A stretch of DNA of 64,000 nucleotides from SAR324 cluster bacterium (GTDB taxonomy: Bacteria > SAR324 > NAC60-12), in assembly GCA_028281495.1 (NCBI GenBank), contig JANQJU010000049.1, positions 62,001 through 126,000 of the forward strand, written 5' to 3'. The notes beneath the pieces were generated by a model. The model was not told the origin of the DNA and made no database searches. It saw nothing but the letters and a program-made list of their open reading frames with translations. A program made the translations under genes and the position numbers. How positions within the stretch are numbered: the first letter of the stretch is position 1; every line of letters starts with the position of its first letter. This document shows positions 1 through 9,641 of the stretch, piece after piece.

Positions 1-468
1 AAGGCTCGCCTGTGGTGCTTGTTTTCTCAGTACATCGGTCATCTGAATCAATAAGTTTTCAATGGACTGGTAAGAATCTGAGCGCAAGTGTTCGATGCCC
101 CACAATCCGGTATAGCGGAGCATGAGGTTGAGCAGTGGCCCATCCAATGTGAGAAACCGTTTGGAAAGATGGCCGCTTGGCCCCGTGGTGTAGGACTGAT
201 TCACGCCTTGATTCAAGAGATAAATCTCTCCAGGTCCAATCACATGTTTGCCTTGTCCTTGATCCAGCACGACTTCTCCGGAAACGACATATTCCATCCC
301 AAAAATTTTGGATTGTTTCCGCTCAATCGTGTGCCCTGTCTTCCATGTGGCAGTGCCGATACTGAGGACAACCAAAGGTAGGGCATCTCGTTCTTCATGG
401 TAAGCGGTGCCGTACCAAATTTCTTCATTCTGTAAATCGTTCTCAATAGTGATGCGTTTGTATTTCAT
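1..468 (-). CDS. AraC-type regulator, N-terminal cupin sensing domain (partial)
   Basis: The frame is open from an ATG at 468 to the left edge, giving the first 156 residues of a longer protein. It starts MKYKRITIEN and has the pattern of the AraC-type cupin: a basic/glycine-rich beta stretch (GMEYVVSGEVVLDQGQGKH), then GPGEIYLLNQG, followed by a helix with LIQMTDVLRKQ. The HTH would lie beyond the window. It is divergent from the alpha-galactosidase gene with about 150 bases between them, the usual layout for a sugar-responsive AraC regulator and its target. I infer that it controls the galactosidase in response to an alpha-galactoside. A non-regulatory cupin protein is the alternative, since no DNA-binding part is visible. 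Confidence 0.7.
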   Translation of the reverse strand, partial: MKYKRITIENDLQNEEIWYGTAYHEERDALPLVVLSIGTATWKTGHTIERKQSKIFGMEYVVSGEVVLDQGQGKHVIGPGEIYLLNQGVNQSYTTGPSGHLSKRFLTLDGPLLNLMLRYTGLWGIEHLRSDSYQSIENLLIQMTDVLRKQAPQASL

Positions 469-621
469 ATAGATTTGCCGAAATTTCTCATTTTGAATCA
501 GGATTTCACATCTTTTGATTCCAAACTTTCTATTCTGCCCGCGGCTTAGGTTGTTTATACTGTCTTTTCTTTCAAACGATACCAGTTGGTTTTCAAAAAC
601 CCCTTGCCTTCGGAGTGCGCT
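469..621. promoter_or_regulatory. Divergent intergenic region (AraC-type gene / alpha-galactosidase)
   Basis: About 150 A+T-rich bases lie between the two divergent starts and must hold both promoters. No unambiguous -35/-10 pair or AraC direct repeat could be called by eye. Confidence 0.4.
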
Positions 622-2757
622 ATGGGAAAGGAACTCGTAACCCTCGCCGGGAAAAATTCAGTTTATGTTTTAGATGTTGGTGCGAATGGTGTGCCTCAAT
701 GTCGCTATTGGGGAACTCCGTTCGCGGGCGAATTGTCATTGGAGCAATTTCGCCTTTTGCAAACCCGCCCTGTTCCGGTCTGCACGATTGATGAATCGCG
801 GCCGGTAACTTTATTTCCTGAAGAAGGTTTGGGGTTTTTTGGTTACCCTGCATTGCGAGGTCAACGCAATCGGGATCACTGGGCTAATCAGTTCACCCTC
901 AAGGAAGTCCATTCTCCTGAAAACGGAGTGGTTTTCGTTTGTGAGGACGAAAACGCTCAGCTTCAGCTTGAATTGGAAATTTTTATGAATCCCGACACCG
1001 ATGTGCTCCAACGACGGAGCCGACTCACCAATCAGGGAACGGCTCCCTATCAAGTCGATTGGTGCGCCGGGGCTGCCTTTGAAATTCCCTCTGCTTGTGC
1101 AGAACTGCAAACCTTTTATGGAGCATGGACTAAAGAATTTCAAACCCAGCGTCAACCCTTTCCAGGAAGTCCGTTTTTGCGAGAAAATCGTCGTGGACGC
1201 ACATCGCATGAAAGCTTTCCGGCACTGATTGCTGGCACAGCTCATTTTGGCGAAAATCAAGGTGAGGTATACGGTTTCCATTTGGGATGGAGCGGCAACC
1301 ATCGCTTGCTGGCAGAGACTTTGACGGATGGTTCCAAACAACTCCAATTGGGCGAATTGTTGATGCCAGGAGAAATCGTGTTGCAGCCAAGGGAAAGCTA
1401 TCTCTCTCCTTGGGTGTATGCCACGTATTCAGCAAAGGGACTCAATGGAATGTCCCAGCAATTTCACAAATTTGCTCGCGCGGAAATCTTTCCGGCAAAT
1501 GTTTCGAAGAAACCACGTGTGGTGCAGTTTAATAGCTGGGAAGCCATCTATTTTGACCACGAACAAAATACAATCCGAGATTTGGTTCGGCAGGCGGCTC
1601 AAGTAGGTGCCGAGCGATTTGTACTGGATGATGGTTGGTTCTCAGGGCGTAACGCGGCAAACAGCAGCCTTGGCGATTGGTGGCCCGATATTGAAAAATA
1701 TCCAGAGGGACTCGCACCGCTCATTCAGTACGTGCAATCGGTGGGAATGGAGTTTGGCTTGTGGGTGGAACCCGAAATGGTGAGCCCACAAAGCGAACTG
1801 TATCGCAAACATCCGGATTGGGCATTGCACTTAGAAAACATCCCTCGGTTGTTGGGACGCGAGCAACTGGTGCTCAATTTAGGGTTGCCCGAAGTGGTCG
1901 ACTACTTGTTTCAGAGTGTGGATGCTCTGCTTCGAGAACACTCGATCAGCTACCTCAAGTGGGATATGAATCGGGATCTTGCCACGGCGGGGAGCCACGG
2001 CAAAGCGGGTTTCCATGAGCAGATTCTCGGGTTTTATCGGCTTTTAGAACGTCTTCGTGAAGCCCATCCTGATGTGGAAATCGAAAGTTGCGCGGGGGGC
2101 GGCGGTCGCATCGATTTGGGAGTTTTACAACGAACCGAACGAGTGTGGGCAAGTGATAGCAATGATGTGTTGCAACGCCAATCGATCCAAAAAGGGTTTA
2201 GCTACTTTTTACCTTTGGAAATCATGGGGTCCCATATCGGACCCAAGCATTGTCACACGACTGGGCGTCAAGTGGATCTGAATTTCCGTGCTCACACGGC
2301 CTTATTTGGACATTTTGGTATGGAGTTCGATCTCCGTGAATTGTCCTCGGAAGAAACGGAGGAATTGAAGCAACATATCGCTGTGTACAAGGAGCATCGA
2401 CAACTTTTACACACAGGCAATTTCTATCGGTTGGAATCGGTGAATTCTAAGCAGCGGTCTTATGGGGTGGTGTCTACCGATCAATCGGAAGCTTTGTTTT
2501 GTGTGGCCCAACTCGAGACACCCGATTCGCATTCCAGAGTCGCTATTCAAATTCCTGGGTTGCGAGAAGATACCAACTATCAGGTAAAATGGCTTGGTCC
2601 ATTGGGCGAAAGCATCGCGAAATCCTTGCCCCACGCAGATGTGTGGCAATCGGAAGGAATCACAGTCAATGGCAAAGTGCTCGAACAAGTGGGGATCGTA
2701 GTTCCTCTGGAATGGCCCCAAAGCAGTGTGTTGCTCCAGATTACAAAACAGTCTTAA
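622..2757 (+). CDS. Alpha-galactosidase, glycoside hydrolase family 36
   Basis: Hydrolyses terminal alpha-1,6-galactosyl groups (melibiose, raffinose type); with no signal peptide it should act in the cytoplasm. The ATG at 622 is preceded by GGAG at a spacing of six, better than the TTG at 586 in the same frame; the product is 711 aa, normal for GH36. Visible: N-terminal beta-sandwich, then the TIM barrel with VLDDGWFSGRN, WVEPEMVSP, the nucleophile motif YLKWDMNRD (Asp448), ESCAGGGGRIDLGVL, and the acid/base motif WASDSND (Asp512). A C-terminal beta domain follows. No sugar transporter lies next to it in this window; the divergent AraC-type gene is the likely regulator. GH36 also contains alpha-N-acetylgalactosaminidases, so the exact substrate is not settled. 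Confidence 0.93.
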   Translation: MGKELVTLAGKNSVYVLDVGANGVPQCRYWGTPFAGELSLEQFRLLQTRPVPVCTIDESRPVTLFPEEGLGFFGYPALRGQRNRDHWANQFTLKEVHSPENGVVFVCEDENAQLQLELEIFMNPDTDVLQRRSRLTNQGTAPYQVDWCAGAAFEIPSACAELQTFYGAWTKEFQTQRQPFPGSPFLRENRRGRTSHESFPALIAGTAHFGENQGEVYGFHLGWSGNHRLLAETLTDGSKQLQLGELLMPGEIVLQPRESYLSPWVYATYSAKGLNGMSQQFHKFARAEIFPANVSKKPRVVQFNSWEAIYFDHEQNTIRDLVRQAAQVGAERFVLDDGWFSGRNAANSSLGDWWPDIEKYPEGLAPLIQYVQSVGMEFGLWVEPEMVSPQSELYRKHPDWALHLENIPRLLGREQLVLNLGLPEVVDYLFQSVDALLREHSISYLKWDMNRDLATAGSHGKAGFHEQILGFYRLLERLREAHPDVEIESCAGGGGRIDLGVLQRTERVWASDSNDVLQRQSIQKGFSYFLPLEIMGSHIGPKHCHTTGRQVDLNFRAHTALFGHFGMEFDLRELSSEETEELKQHIAVYKEHRQLLHTGNFYRLESVNSKQRSYGVVSTDQSEALFCVAQLETPDSHSRVAIQIPGLREDTNYQVKWLGPLGESIAKSLPHADVWQSEGITVNGKVLEQVGIVVPLEWPQSSVLLQITKQS

Positions 2758-2790
2758 AGATTTTTCGACCTTCCTTAGTTACCATTCAGT

Positions 2791-2839
2791 CTCCTCCGGT
2801 GGTACCGCAGGCACGCCTCCCTGCGGCCTACCGGAGGAG
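2791..2839. repeat. Long imperfect palindrome between genes
   Basis: CTCCTCCGGTGGTACCGCAGG (2791-2811) pairs with CCTGCGGCCTACCGGAGGAG (2820-2839) across an 8-base loop, with one small bulge. It is much more GC-rich than its surroundings and sits 33 bases after the galactosidase stop. It has no U-tract, so it is either a REP/MITE-like element or a processing/termination hairpin. Confidence 0.55.
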
Positions 2840-2988
2840 TTCTGACCCCGCGATACCGACGTCCTATCAGAGTACCATACGTTTAATTCAAGTGTTGATA
2901 CCACGTTTGAGTAAGTGTATGTCTCATGCTGCTAGCACCCCAATTCTCAATGGGGTGACGTTCTGTAAATCATTGTGAGGAGGTAATG

Positions 2989-3756
2989 ATGAAACAATTG
3001 ACGGCTTGGTCAATCTGCTTAGGAGTCCTCTTGTGGGCTTCTTTAAGTCACGCTGACGACAATAAAATTGTAGTCGCTAATGGGGAATGGTTCCCATATA
3101 TTTCTCAGGAACTGAAACATTACGGAGTTTTTTCGCACATCATCACCGAAGCTTTTGCGTTGGAAGGGGTGACGGTGGAATTCAAATGGGTGCCCTGGAA
3201 ACGAGCCTTGGAAAAAACCTATGCGGGAGTTTATGATGCTACATCTTCCTGGATTTGGACTGAAGAAAGAGCCAAATATTTGGAATTCAGTGACATAATT
3301 ATGGAGTCTAAAAAGGTGTTTTTTCATCTCAAAGAGACTTCATTTGATTGGGAAACCATTGAGGATTTAAAAGGGCTACGGATTGGAGGAGTGATCGGTT
3401 ACACTTATGGTACCGAATTTGATAAAGCCGCAGAGTCCGGACGGATCAACGTAGAGTTTGTTGCGAAGGATATACAGAATTTTGATAAACTGCTGAAGGA
3501 CAGAATCGATATTTATCCTCAAGAATTAGAAATTGGTTACAGCTATATCAATCGATATGGTGCTGATACTGCAGCTCGTTTCACCCACCATCCTAAAGTC
3601 ATCATCCTAACTAGGAATCCATTGAATTTTTCTAAAAAGGTACCGAAGAATAAACAACTTCTAGAAAAGTTCAACCGAGGCTTAAAGCAACTGAAAGATA
3701 GTGGACGCTGGCAAGCGATGATCGAGGCAGCCAATCGAGGCGAGTACCAAAAATAG
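2989..3756 (+). CDS. Periplasmic solute-binding protein, SBP_bac_3 family (orphan)
   Basis: A 255-aa secreted binding protein of the amino-acid-type (PBPb) fold. Signal peptide: MKQLTAWSICLGVLLWASLSHA, cleaved before DDNK. A perfect GAGGAGGT at 2977-2984 favours the ATG at 2989 (spacing four) over the adjacent ATG at 2986. Family signs: an early WFPY ligand-loop motif, VPWKRALEK, EERAKYLEFSD, and a GLRIGGVIGYTYG hinge segment. No permease or ATPase gene is nearby. It shares the VPWKRAL signature with the protein at 38181 and ends one base from the convergent histidine kinase gene. Binding proteins of this kind without an ABC partner often feed sensory kinases; that role is inference. Confidence 0.85.
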   Translation: MKQLTAWSICLGVLLWASLSHADDNKIVVANGEWFPYISQELKHYGVFSHIITEAFALEGVTVEFKWVPWKRALEKTYAGVYDATSSWIWTEERAKYLEFSDIIMESKKVFFHLKETSFDWETIEDLKGLRIGGVIGYTYGTEFDKAAESGRINVEFVAKDIQNFDKLLKDRIDIYPQELEIGYSYINRYGADTAARFTHHPKVIILTRNPLNFSKKVPKNKQLLEKFNRGLKQLKDSGRWQAMIEAANRGEYQK

Positions 3757-3757
3757 C

Positions 3758-5662
3758 CTAATGAGTTATTTTCCCACGCAAACCCTGCAACAATTCAGGG
3801 AATTTATGAAGCAAGACCCGCATGTCGGCAAATTCGAAATTTTCTAGGTATTCCAGCAGGCACGTTCCATATTGTATGAGTGGCGGGATGTTGTGTTGAT
3901 TTCCTAAAGATTGGATGGAATGGGCGAACACCCGCACTTGATTCACCGGTTGAACCGTTTGGAGGTGTTTCCACTGAGGTAGTAATTCTTTTTCTAGGAT
4001 GGGGACTAGAACAGGCAAACACGACACGGCTTCCGGAGTGAGGTCAAGGGGTGGGAGAGTTACGGGGACAGCTGCCTGGCCAACAAAGGAACGGAGGTGG
4101 TTCAACTGAGGAGTTGAATCAAACCGTGTCCCCCGGTCGCTCCAATCATCCAAGGCCAGAATTTCCACTTGCTTCAATTGAATACGGAACACCGATCCTT
4201 TGCGTAGGATGCTTTCCACGGTTAAAGTTCCATTCATTTTTTCGATCAAACGTTTACTGATGGTCAAACCCAGCCCCGTACCTCCATACCGTTTATAGTC
4301 CTGCCCCTCTTGTTGATGGAATGATTCAAAAATGCGTTCCAACTCTTCTTGTGCAATCCCGATTCCGGTATCTTCCACAGCAATACAAAGGTCGAGGTAG
4401 GGCTGACTCCGATCAGGCTGTTCGAAAGTGACCCGCAACGTGATGGTTCCGTAGTTTGTGAACTTGACCGCATTTCCCATCAAATTGAACAAAACTTGCC
4501 GCATTCGAACTTTATCGATCAACAACACAGGAGGAAGTTCGGGGTCAATCGATAAAACGAATTCCAATTGCTTTTCAGAAAGTTTCAGCGAAAAGATTGT
4601 CATCAGTTCTTCAATCACCACTTCGAGACGAGTGGGGGTGGGATGAATGTCAAATTTACCCGCCTCGATTTTAGAGAGATCCAAGATGTCATTGATCAGA
4701 GTCAGCAAGTTGGTGCTTCCTGTTTTGATCGCGTCCAGATGATTGCGTTGTTTAGGTGCCATCGTCGTCGCGTCCAGCAATTCTGTGAATCCCAACACAG
4801 CGTTCATTGGGGTGCGCAATTCATGACTCATATTGGCTAGGAACTCGCTCTTGGCTTGATTAGCCACTTCAGCTTGCTCCTTGGCACGGCGCAATTCTTG
4901 GGTCCGTTGTTGAACTTTTTTTTCTAGATGTTGGTTGACCTCAGTGAGTTCATTCCGAGCAATCTGTAGATTGTTGACCATGAATTGAAACGCTTCCTCA
5001 AGAGTTTTTAACTCATTGCGGCCTTGGGTTTTCACGCTGATCTTAAAATTTTCTAAGCGATCTAACTGGAGTTGTTCGGTGGCGGCTGTGAGGACAGCTA
5101 AAGGGCGACTCAGCATAAATCGGGAAATCCAAAGGAACAGAATCCAAAACACGAGCGTTTTAATGAACGCGTTGATTATTAAAAAAATAAACCCAAATTG
5201 TATTTTTTCAAATACGACCGCGGCACTAGAGTATATTGTCACTTCCCCAATTTTAAACAGTTTACCGCCTCGTTGATGTTCGATCTCGAACGTGTGTGAA
5301 AATAGTTGCGAGTACACCTGATCTTCCAGTGGATGTTCTAAGGACATCACCTGCCCTTCTTGAGCCAAAACTTCGGATTTGTGATCTTGCACTTGCACTC
5401 CCACCACCGTGGGGAGTTGGGAGATTCCCCATACTGTGGAACGTAATTGGGAGAAATTCATTTCCCACATGGCTTGCTCTAAGGGGCGTTTGAATGTGGT
5501 TTCGAGAAATCCCAATTCTTCTAAGGTCTGTTGTTTGGTGTGGGTGTATTCAGCGATCATTTGCAGCAATGTGACTGCAACGGTCAAAATGAGATAAAAG
5601 GAAAAGACCACCTTGAGCAACTGAGTGGCAATGGAATTTTTGATTGGAACGAGGGAAGCCAT
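3758..5662 (-). CDS. Membrane histidine kinase with HAMP and degenerate C-terminal HPt-like domain
   Basis: A 634-aa sensor kinase. The ATG at 5662 (MASLVPIKN) has AGAGGAG eight bases upstream, so the longer in-frame start at 5719, inside the upstream gene, is unlikely. Order: TM1 (about 12-32), periplasmic sensor of about 110 aa, TM2 with HAMP, coiled coil (EVNQHLEKKVQQRTQELRRA), HisKA with phospho-His280 in MSHELRTPMNAVLGF, HATPase with NLMGNAVKFT, DTGIGIA and GGTGLGLTISKRL. The last ~100 residues have no receiver; they look like an HPt-type helical bundle, with AHSIQSLGNQHNIPPL where an active HPt would have AHxLKG. It is the second gene of a pair with the binding protein at 5689, 26 bases upstream, which is probably its ligand sensor. 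Confidence 0.88.
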   Translation of the reverse strand: MASLVPIKNSIATQLLKVVFSFYLILTVAVTLLQMIAEYTHTKQQTLEELGFLETTFKRPLEQAMWEMNFSQLRSTVWGISQLPTVVGVQVQDHKSEVLAQEGQVMSLEHPLEDQVYSQLFSHTFEIEHQRGGKLFKIGEVTIYSSAAVVFEKIQFGFIFLIINAFIKTLVFWILFLWISRFMLSRPLAVLTAATEQLQLDRLENFKISVKTQGRNELKTLEEAFQFMVNNLQIARNELTEVNQHLEKKVQQRTQELRRAKEQAEVANQAKSEFLANMSHELRTPMNAVLGFTELLDATTMAPKQRNHLDAIKTGSTNLLTLINDILDLSKIEAGKFDIHPTPTRLEVVIEELMTIFSLKLSEKQLEFVLSIDPELPPVLLIDKVRMRQVLFNLMGNAVKFTNYGTITLRVTFEQPDRSQPYLDLCIAVEDTGIGIAQEELERIFESFHQQEGQDYKRYGGTGLGLTISKRLIEKMNGTLTVESILRKGSVFRIQLKQVEILALDDWSDRGTRFDSTPQLNHLRSFVGQAAVPVTLPPLDLTPEAVSCLPVLVPILEKELLPQWKHLQTVQPVNQVRVFAHSIQSLGNQHNIPPLIQYGTCLLEYLENFEFADMRVLLHKFPELLQGLRGKITH

Positions 5663-5688
5663 AGGATGATCTCCTCTAGGATCAAACT

Positions 5689-6600
5689 TCAGGGAACAGA
5701 TGCTTCGGGAATATACCAAAGTTCTTTGCGATCCAGTGGCGTTTCCGGAGACAGCAGAGGACTTTGGATTCGAAATATTTTGCGTTCGCTTATCTTAGCA
5801 AGCTTCAACGTATTTTGGATATACCAATGGGTATTGAAAAGGTGTTCAAAGGAACCGTCCTCAATTGCCATTTGAAATCCACGTTGCAGGCGTTGATGCA
5901 GTTTTTTATTCGTTTTTGACACAAAATAATAAACTGGTGCGTGATAGTGAAGCAGTAATGTTGGCTCAATGATCAAACCTCTTCCTTTCTCTTCTTCCAC
6001 TTCTCTCCACGGCTCTTGCACACCGCGAGGCATGTAATCGAAACGACCATCTTGGAGCATGGCAAATAAACCACGATAACTGGCCCCTCCAACGACGTTA
6101 AATCCATTGGATTTCAAGATTCGCAGATCGGGCCAATCATGGCCGAGGCCTGCCCATAGTTGCTGTAATTCTTCTTTAGTTTGGATCTTGGCAAATTTCT
6201 CTTTGTCTTCCTGTCGAATGATAAAAATACGATGCCCATATAAATTTTTGTATATGGGGATTCGAATAGGCACCAATTTTTGTTCCCGATCTTGGGAAGT
6301 CATCGCTGCGATCAAGCTTAATTCACCTCTTTCGATCAAATCGAACACTCGATTCTGCTTAATGGTCTCTTCTCCTGCCAATTCAATTCGAAATGGACCG
6401 TCATTACTTTGGGTTTTGCTCAAAATTAGATCCAGCAATTGAATTTTGTATTCTTTGGTATAATCGATATTTTTTTCCCGAAAGGGGCGCATTTTGATCA
6501 CCAACGTTTCTTCTTCAACAGCTTCCGTGACCTCAGCATTCCCCATTCCCATCCAGACCAACAGGCCTAGACACAAGATTTTTCTTGAAGATAACCCCAT
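5689..6600 (-). CDS. Periplasmic binding protein, SBP_bac_3-like, paired with histidine kinase
   Basis: A 303-aa secreted protein: signal peptide at the N-terminus (KILCLGLLVWMGMGNAE), then an SBP-type fold with DLIERGELSLIAAM, a KNLYGHRIFIIR strand, and GGASYRGLFAMLQDGRFDYMPRG, which is typical of the domain-2 pocket. The start has AAAGGAG six bases upstream. The gene lies 26 bases before the histidine kinase and is presumably co-transcribed. No transporter genes are near, so I infer it presents a ligand to the kinase rather than to an ABC importer. The ligand is unknown; divergence from the standard family is considerable. Confidence 0.8.
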   Translation of the reverse strand: MGLSSRKILCLGLLVWMGMGNAEVTEAVEEETLVIKMRPFREKNIDYTKEYKIQLLDLILSKTQSNDGPFRIELAGEETIKQNRVFDLIERGELSLIAAMTSQDREQKLVPIRIPIYKNLYGHRIFIIRQEDKEKFAKIQTKEELQQLWAGLGHDWPDLRILKSNGFNVVGGASYRGLFAMLQDGRFDYMPRGVQEPWREVEEEKGRGLIIEPTLLLHYHAPVYYFVSKTNKKLHQRLQRGFQMAIEDGSFEHLFNTHWYIQNTLKLAKISERKIFRIQSPLLSPETPLDRKELWYIPEASVP

Positions 6601-6845
6601 AGATCTCCTTTCAATTCAATTGATCAATTTTTAATTTGTAGGTTGGTTTTGGAGAAGAGCATCGGGTGAATTTTTTGCAACTCGATTCAACGTATCTTCT
6701 AACAAAATATTACACACGAGTCTTGTTTCGACAACTTGTGAGATCCGAAGTTCGGCTTCCCGATGCTTTTTATAGATAGGCCGATGTTTAGAGAAATTAA
6801 TGCTTAGAAAAATTGATTAAAATCTTGAAACGACTCTCTCAAGGA

Positions 6846-7217
<372 letters not shown>

Positions 7218-7683
7218 AAGTCTCCTTAAGATTGGGTTACAGTGGGTTGTGATGAATAGATCCTGTTGATATTAAAGGCTTCGAAGCGTTTCCCTTGTAT
7301 GCAGCAATTCACCGGCCAAGCCTGTAGAAACAAAAAAAAATATTTGATTTCAATTGGCTACGTACCGTCTGGAAAATGGCTCTGAACGGAAGAGGGGCGA
7401 CTGGGGAAAAAATTGGGTAAAAAGATGGGGACGAGGTTGGGGGAGAAATCCTATTCAGCTTTGTTGGAAAACATCTATCGCTCCAGTTTTGCCGTATCTC
7501 CATGAAAATAAAGGATTTGTCCTTTAATGAAACATGGAAACGATGAATTGGTATTCATATTGCTGTTTGTTTCCTATGGTTTAAATAATTATTGGTATCC
7601 CTCATCCAATAATGTGTCACCCAAATGCGAATGTCCGAAGATTTTTTTGGAGAATTCTCCTTATTTTTTGCCCGGAGTGCTGT
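7218..7683. other. Divergent intergenic region with G-tract cluster
   Basis: Non-coding by inspection. It contains the SD and promoter region of the poly-Asp gene, and at 7394-7443 five plus-strand runs of three to five G separated by short, partly A-rich loops (potential quadruplex). The SD of the kinase gene (GGAG at 7674) is at its right end. The small ORFs here lack plausible starts. Confidence 0.5.
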
Positions 7684-9078
7684 ATGGAACGTCCTTTTAA
7701 TCTTGTCCTCATTTTTTCTGTAACTAGCTTCATCGCGATCTTGGTGGGGACGATTGCCCTGAGTTGGCTGTTGGGCACTCGGATCGAAGACCGGTTGCTT
7801 GTGAGAGACCGCGTCTTGGTAAGTGCCCACATCCAAGAGGAGGTAGACGAATACCTCCCGGCTTCGAGTCCGTTTACGGATCTCTTTCGACCCAACATCT
7901 GGAGTGAGATTGAAGAAGAACTGTTCGCGCTTCCTGGCTCACGATCTTTGGAGGTGCTGGATCCCTCTGGAAAAATTCTCTGGGCCACGGATTCTCAGCG
8001 CATTGGAATCCAAAACTCATCGAGTTTTGTGACTCAAGTTTTATTCGAAAAAAGCGGATTGGAGCAACGTATCGAAAAGAACGAAACACTGTTGTACGTC
8101 CCGATCCTACGTCAAGAAGAAGTCATTGGTATTTTTGTCCTGCATCGAGTCAATTCTGATATCGGACGCCAAGTCGCAACCTTGAAGCACGAGGTGTATG
8201 GGTATTGTGCCTTATTTGGAATCCTGTTGTATGGTCTCTTGATGGGAATTGTGGTTCCTGCGGCACGAGTCATTCGAAAGCAACACGGCAAACTGACAGA
8301 AACGGCAATAACGCTTCAGGGAATCAACATCCAACTGAAAGAAATGCAGCGGGAGTTGTTGCAAAAAGAACGATTGTCTGCGATTGGCGAAGTGTGCGGC
8401 GCGGTCGCGCATGGCCTAAAAAATCCCATATCCAGCGTACGATCCGCAGTTCAACTGCTGGGGGCACGAACCCTACCTTCTGAAGAGCGGCTAGAGATCA
8501 CGGAAGACATCTTGGAAGAAGTGGATCGTCTGACCAAGCGTCTGAATGATTTGTTGAATTTCATCCGCCCCTTTGAGCTGAATCGACAGTATTATCAACT
8601 CACCGATATTCTCAGAAACGCGGTCCGTACCTTACAATGGAAAGCCAAAGAAGAGGCGATCACGGTGGAAATGGAACTGCCCGAAGAAGTGGCCAGTCTT
8701 CCCATCGATGCCTCCTTGGTAGAAGAAGCCGTGTTGATTGTTTTGAGCAATGCGATGGACGCTTCTTCACCAGGACACACGATCAACTGCCACTTGACTT
8801 CCTCCGAAGAGCAGCAAGTGTTGACCATCGTTGATCAAGGTCGCGGCATAGCTCCTGATATTCTTCCGTATGTGTTTGATTGTTTTTTTACTACCCGCAG
8901 CCAAGGGGTGGGGTTGGGACTCGCGCTTTGTAAAAAAATTATAGAATTGCATTTAGGCCAAGTCACGATTGAAAGTCAGGAAAATATGGGAACGACGGTG
9001 CAGATCATTTTTCCGAAGCACCCTGTGCTTCCCAAGGCAGCAAGTGATATTCAGACAGCACAGCAGGCTGAGTTGTGA
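7684..9078 (+). CDS. Sensor histidine kinase, AtoS/ZraS-like
   Basis: A 464-aa membrane kinase. The ATG at 7684 (MERPFNLVLIF) has GGAG six bases upstream and begins directly with TM1; an earlier in-frame start would add 24 residues ahead of it. Order: TM1 (about 5-30), periplasmic sensor of about 130 aa, TM2 (YCALFGILLYGLLMGIVVP), a coiled-coil linker, HisKA with His243 in VAHGLKNPISSVRSAVQLL, HATPase with SNAMDAS, DQGRGIAPD and GVGLGLALCKKI. It has no PAS domain. The compact layout is that of NtrB-type kinases that drive sigma-54 regulators, and such a regulator is encoded at 9642, one short opposite-strand gene away, so the two are probably cognate. Confidence 0.9.
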   Translation: MERPFNLVLIFSVTSFIAILVGTIALSWLLGTRIEDRLLVRDRVLVSAHIQEEVDEYLPASSPFTDLFRPNIWSEIEEELFALPGSRSLEVLDPSGKILWATDSQRIGIQNSSSFVTQVLFEKSGLEQRIEKNETLLYVPILRQEEVIGIFVLHRVNSDIGRQVATLKHEVYGYCALFGILLYGLLMGIVVPAARVIRKQHGKLTETAITLQGINIQLKEMQRELLQKERLSAIGEVCGAVAHGLKNPISSVRSAVQLLGARTLPSEERLEITEDILEEVDRLTKRLNDLLNFIRPFELNRQYYQLTDILRNAVRTLQWKAKEEAITVEMELPEEVASLPIDASLVEEAVLIVLSNAMDASSPGHTINCHLTSSEEQQVLTIVDQGRGIAPDILPYVFDCFFTTRSQGVGLGLALCKKIIELHLGQVTIESQENMGTTVQIIFPKHPVLPKAASDIQTAQQAEL

Positions 9079-9175
9079 GAGGACTTGAAAGGGAATGAGA
9101 GAGGATCCTCAGGTCACGCAAGGCACCATCCATGGGCCTCAGACAACCGACCTAAGGATATCTAATCGTGGGGGA

Positions 9176-9367
9176 TTACGCTTGTTGTACGTTTACTGCA
9201 CAAGGGCCTTTTTTTCCTTGTCCAACTTCGTATTTCACGGTTTCACCTTCTTGCAAGTATCCTCCTTGCACTTCGGAGTGATGGACAAACAGATCATCAC
9301 CACCGGGTTGAGAAATAAAACCATATCCCTTTTGGGAGTTAAACCACTTAACGGTACCTTGAGACAT
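9176..9367 (-). CDS. Cold-shock domain protein (CspA-like)
   Basis: A 63-aa single cold-shock domain that binds single-stranded RNA or DNA. It starts MSQGTVKWFNSQKGYGFI, containing RNP1 (KGYGFI), and has RNP2 as LFVHHSEV. AGGAG is five bases before the ATG. A long stretch (9368-9641) precedes it, so a structured 5' leader like that of other csp genes is possible. It lies opposite in strand between a kinase and its likely response regulator and is probably transcribed on its own. Confidence 0.93.
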   Translation of the reverse strand: MSQGTVKWFNSQKGYGFISQPGGDDLFVHHSEVQGGYLQEGETVKYEVGQGKKGPCAVNVQQA

Positions 9368-9641
9368 AAGATCTCCTACTAGTTTGGTTACTTGAAAAGA
9401 TAATGCTGGTTAAGAATGCTTTCTTGGAGTGCTTTAACCAGAGTAATAGGAGTGCTTAGACTCGAAAGTACTGAAAGGGGAAAAGCCAGGAAGGAATTCT
9501 AATAACATTATCGGGAAGCGAGAACATTGGCAGATTTTCATTTAAAAGCAACAGATATTTTTAAGACTCAAATCGATATCAGCCTGTATTTCCGGGTGAT
9601 TCAGGTCCTCTGACTTGTTGACCGGCAACCAAGGAGACACC

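Noticed and set aside
7309..7503. 64-aa minus-strand ORF
   Set aside because: Pro/Ser-rich reading of the G-tract cluster; no start signal and no recognisable domain.
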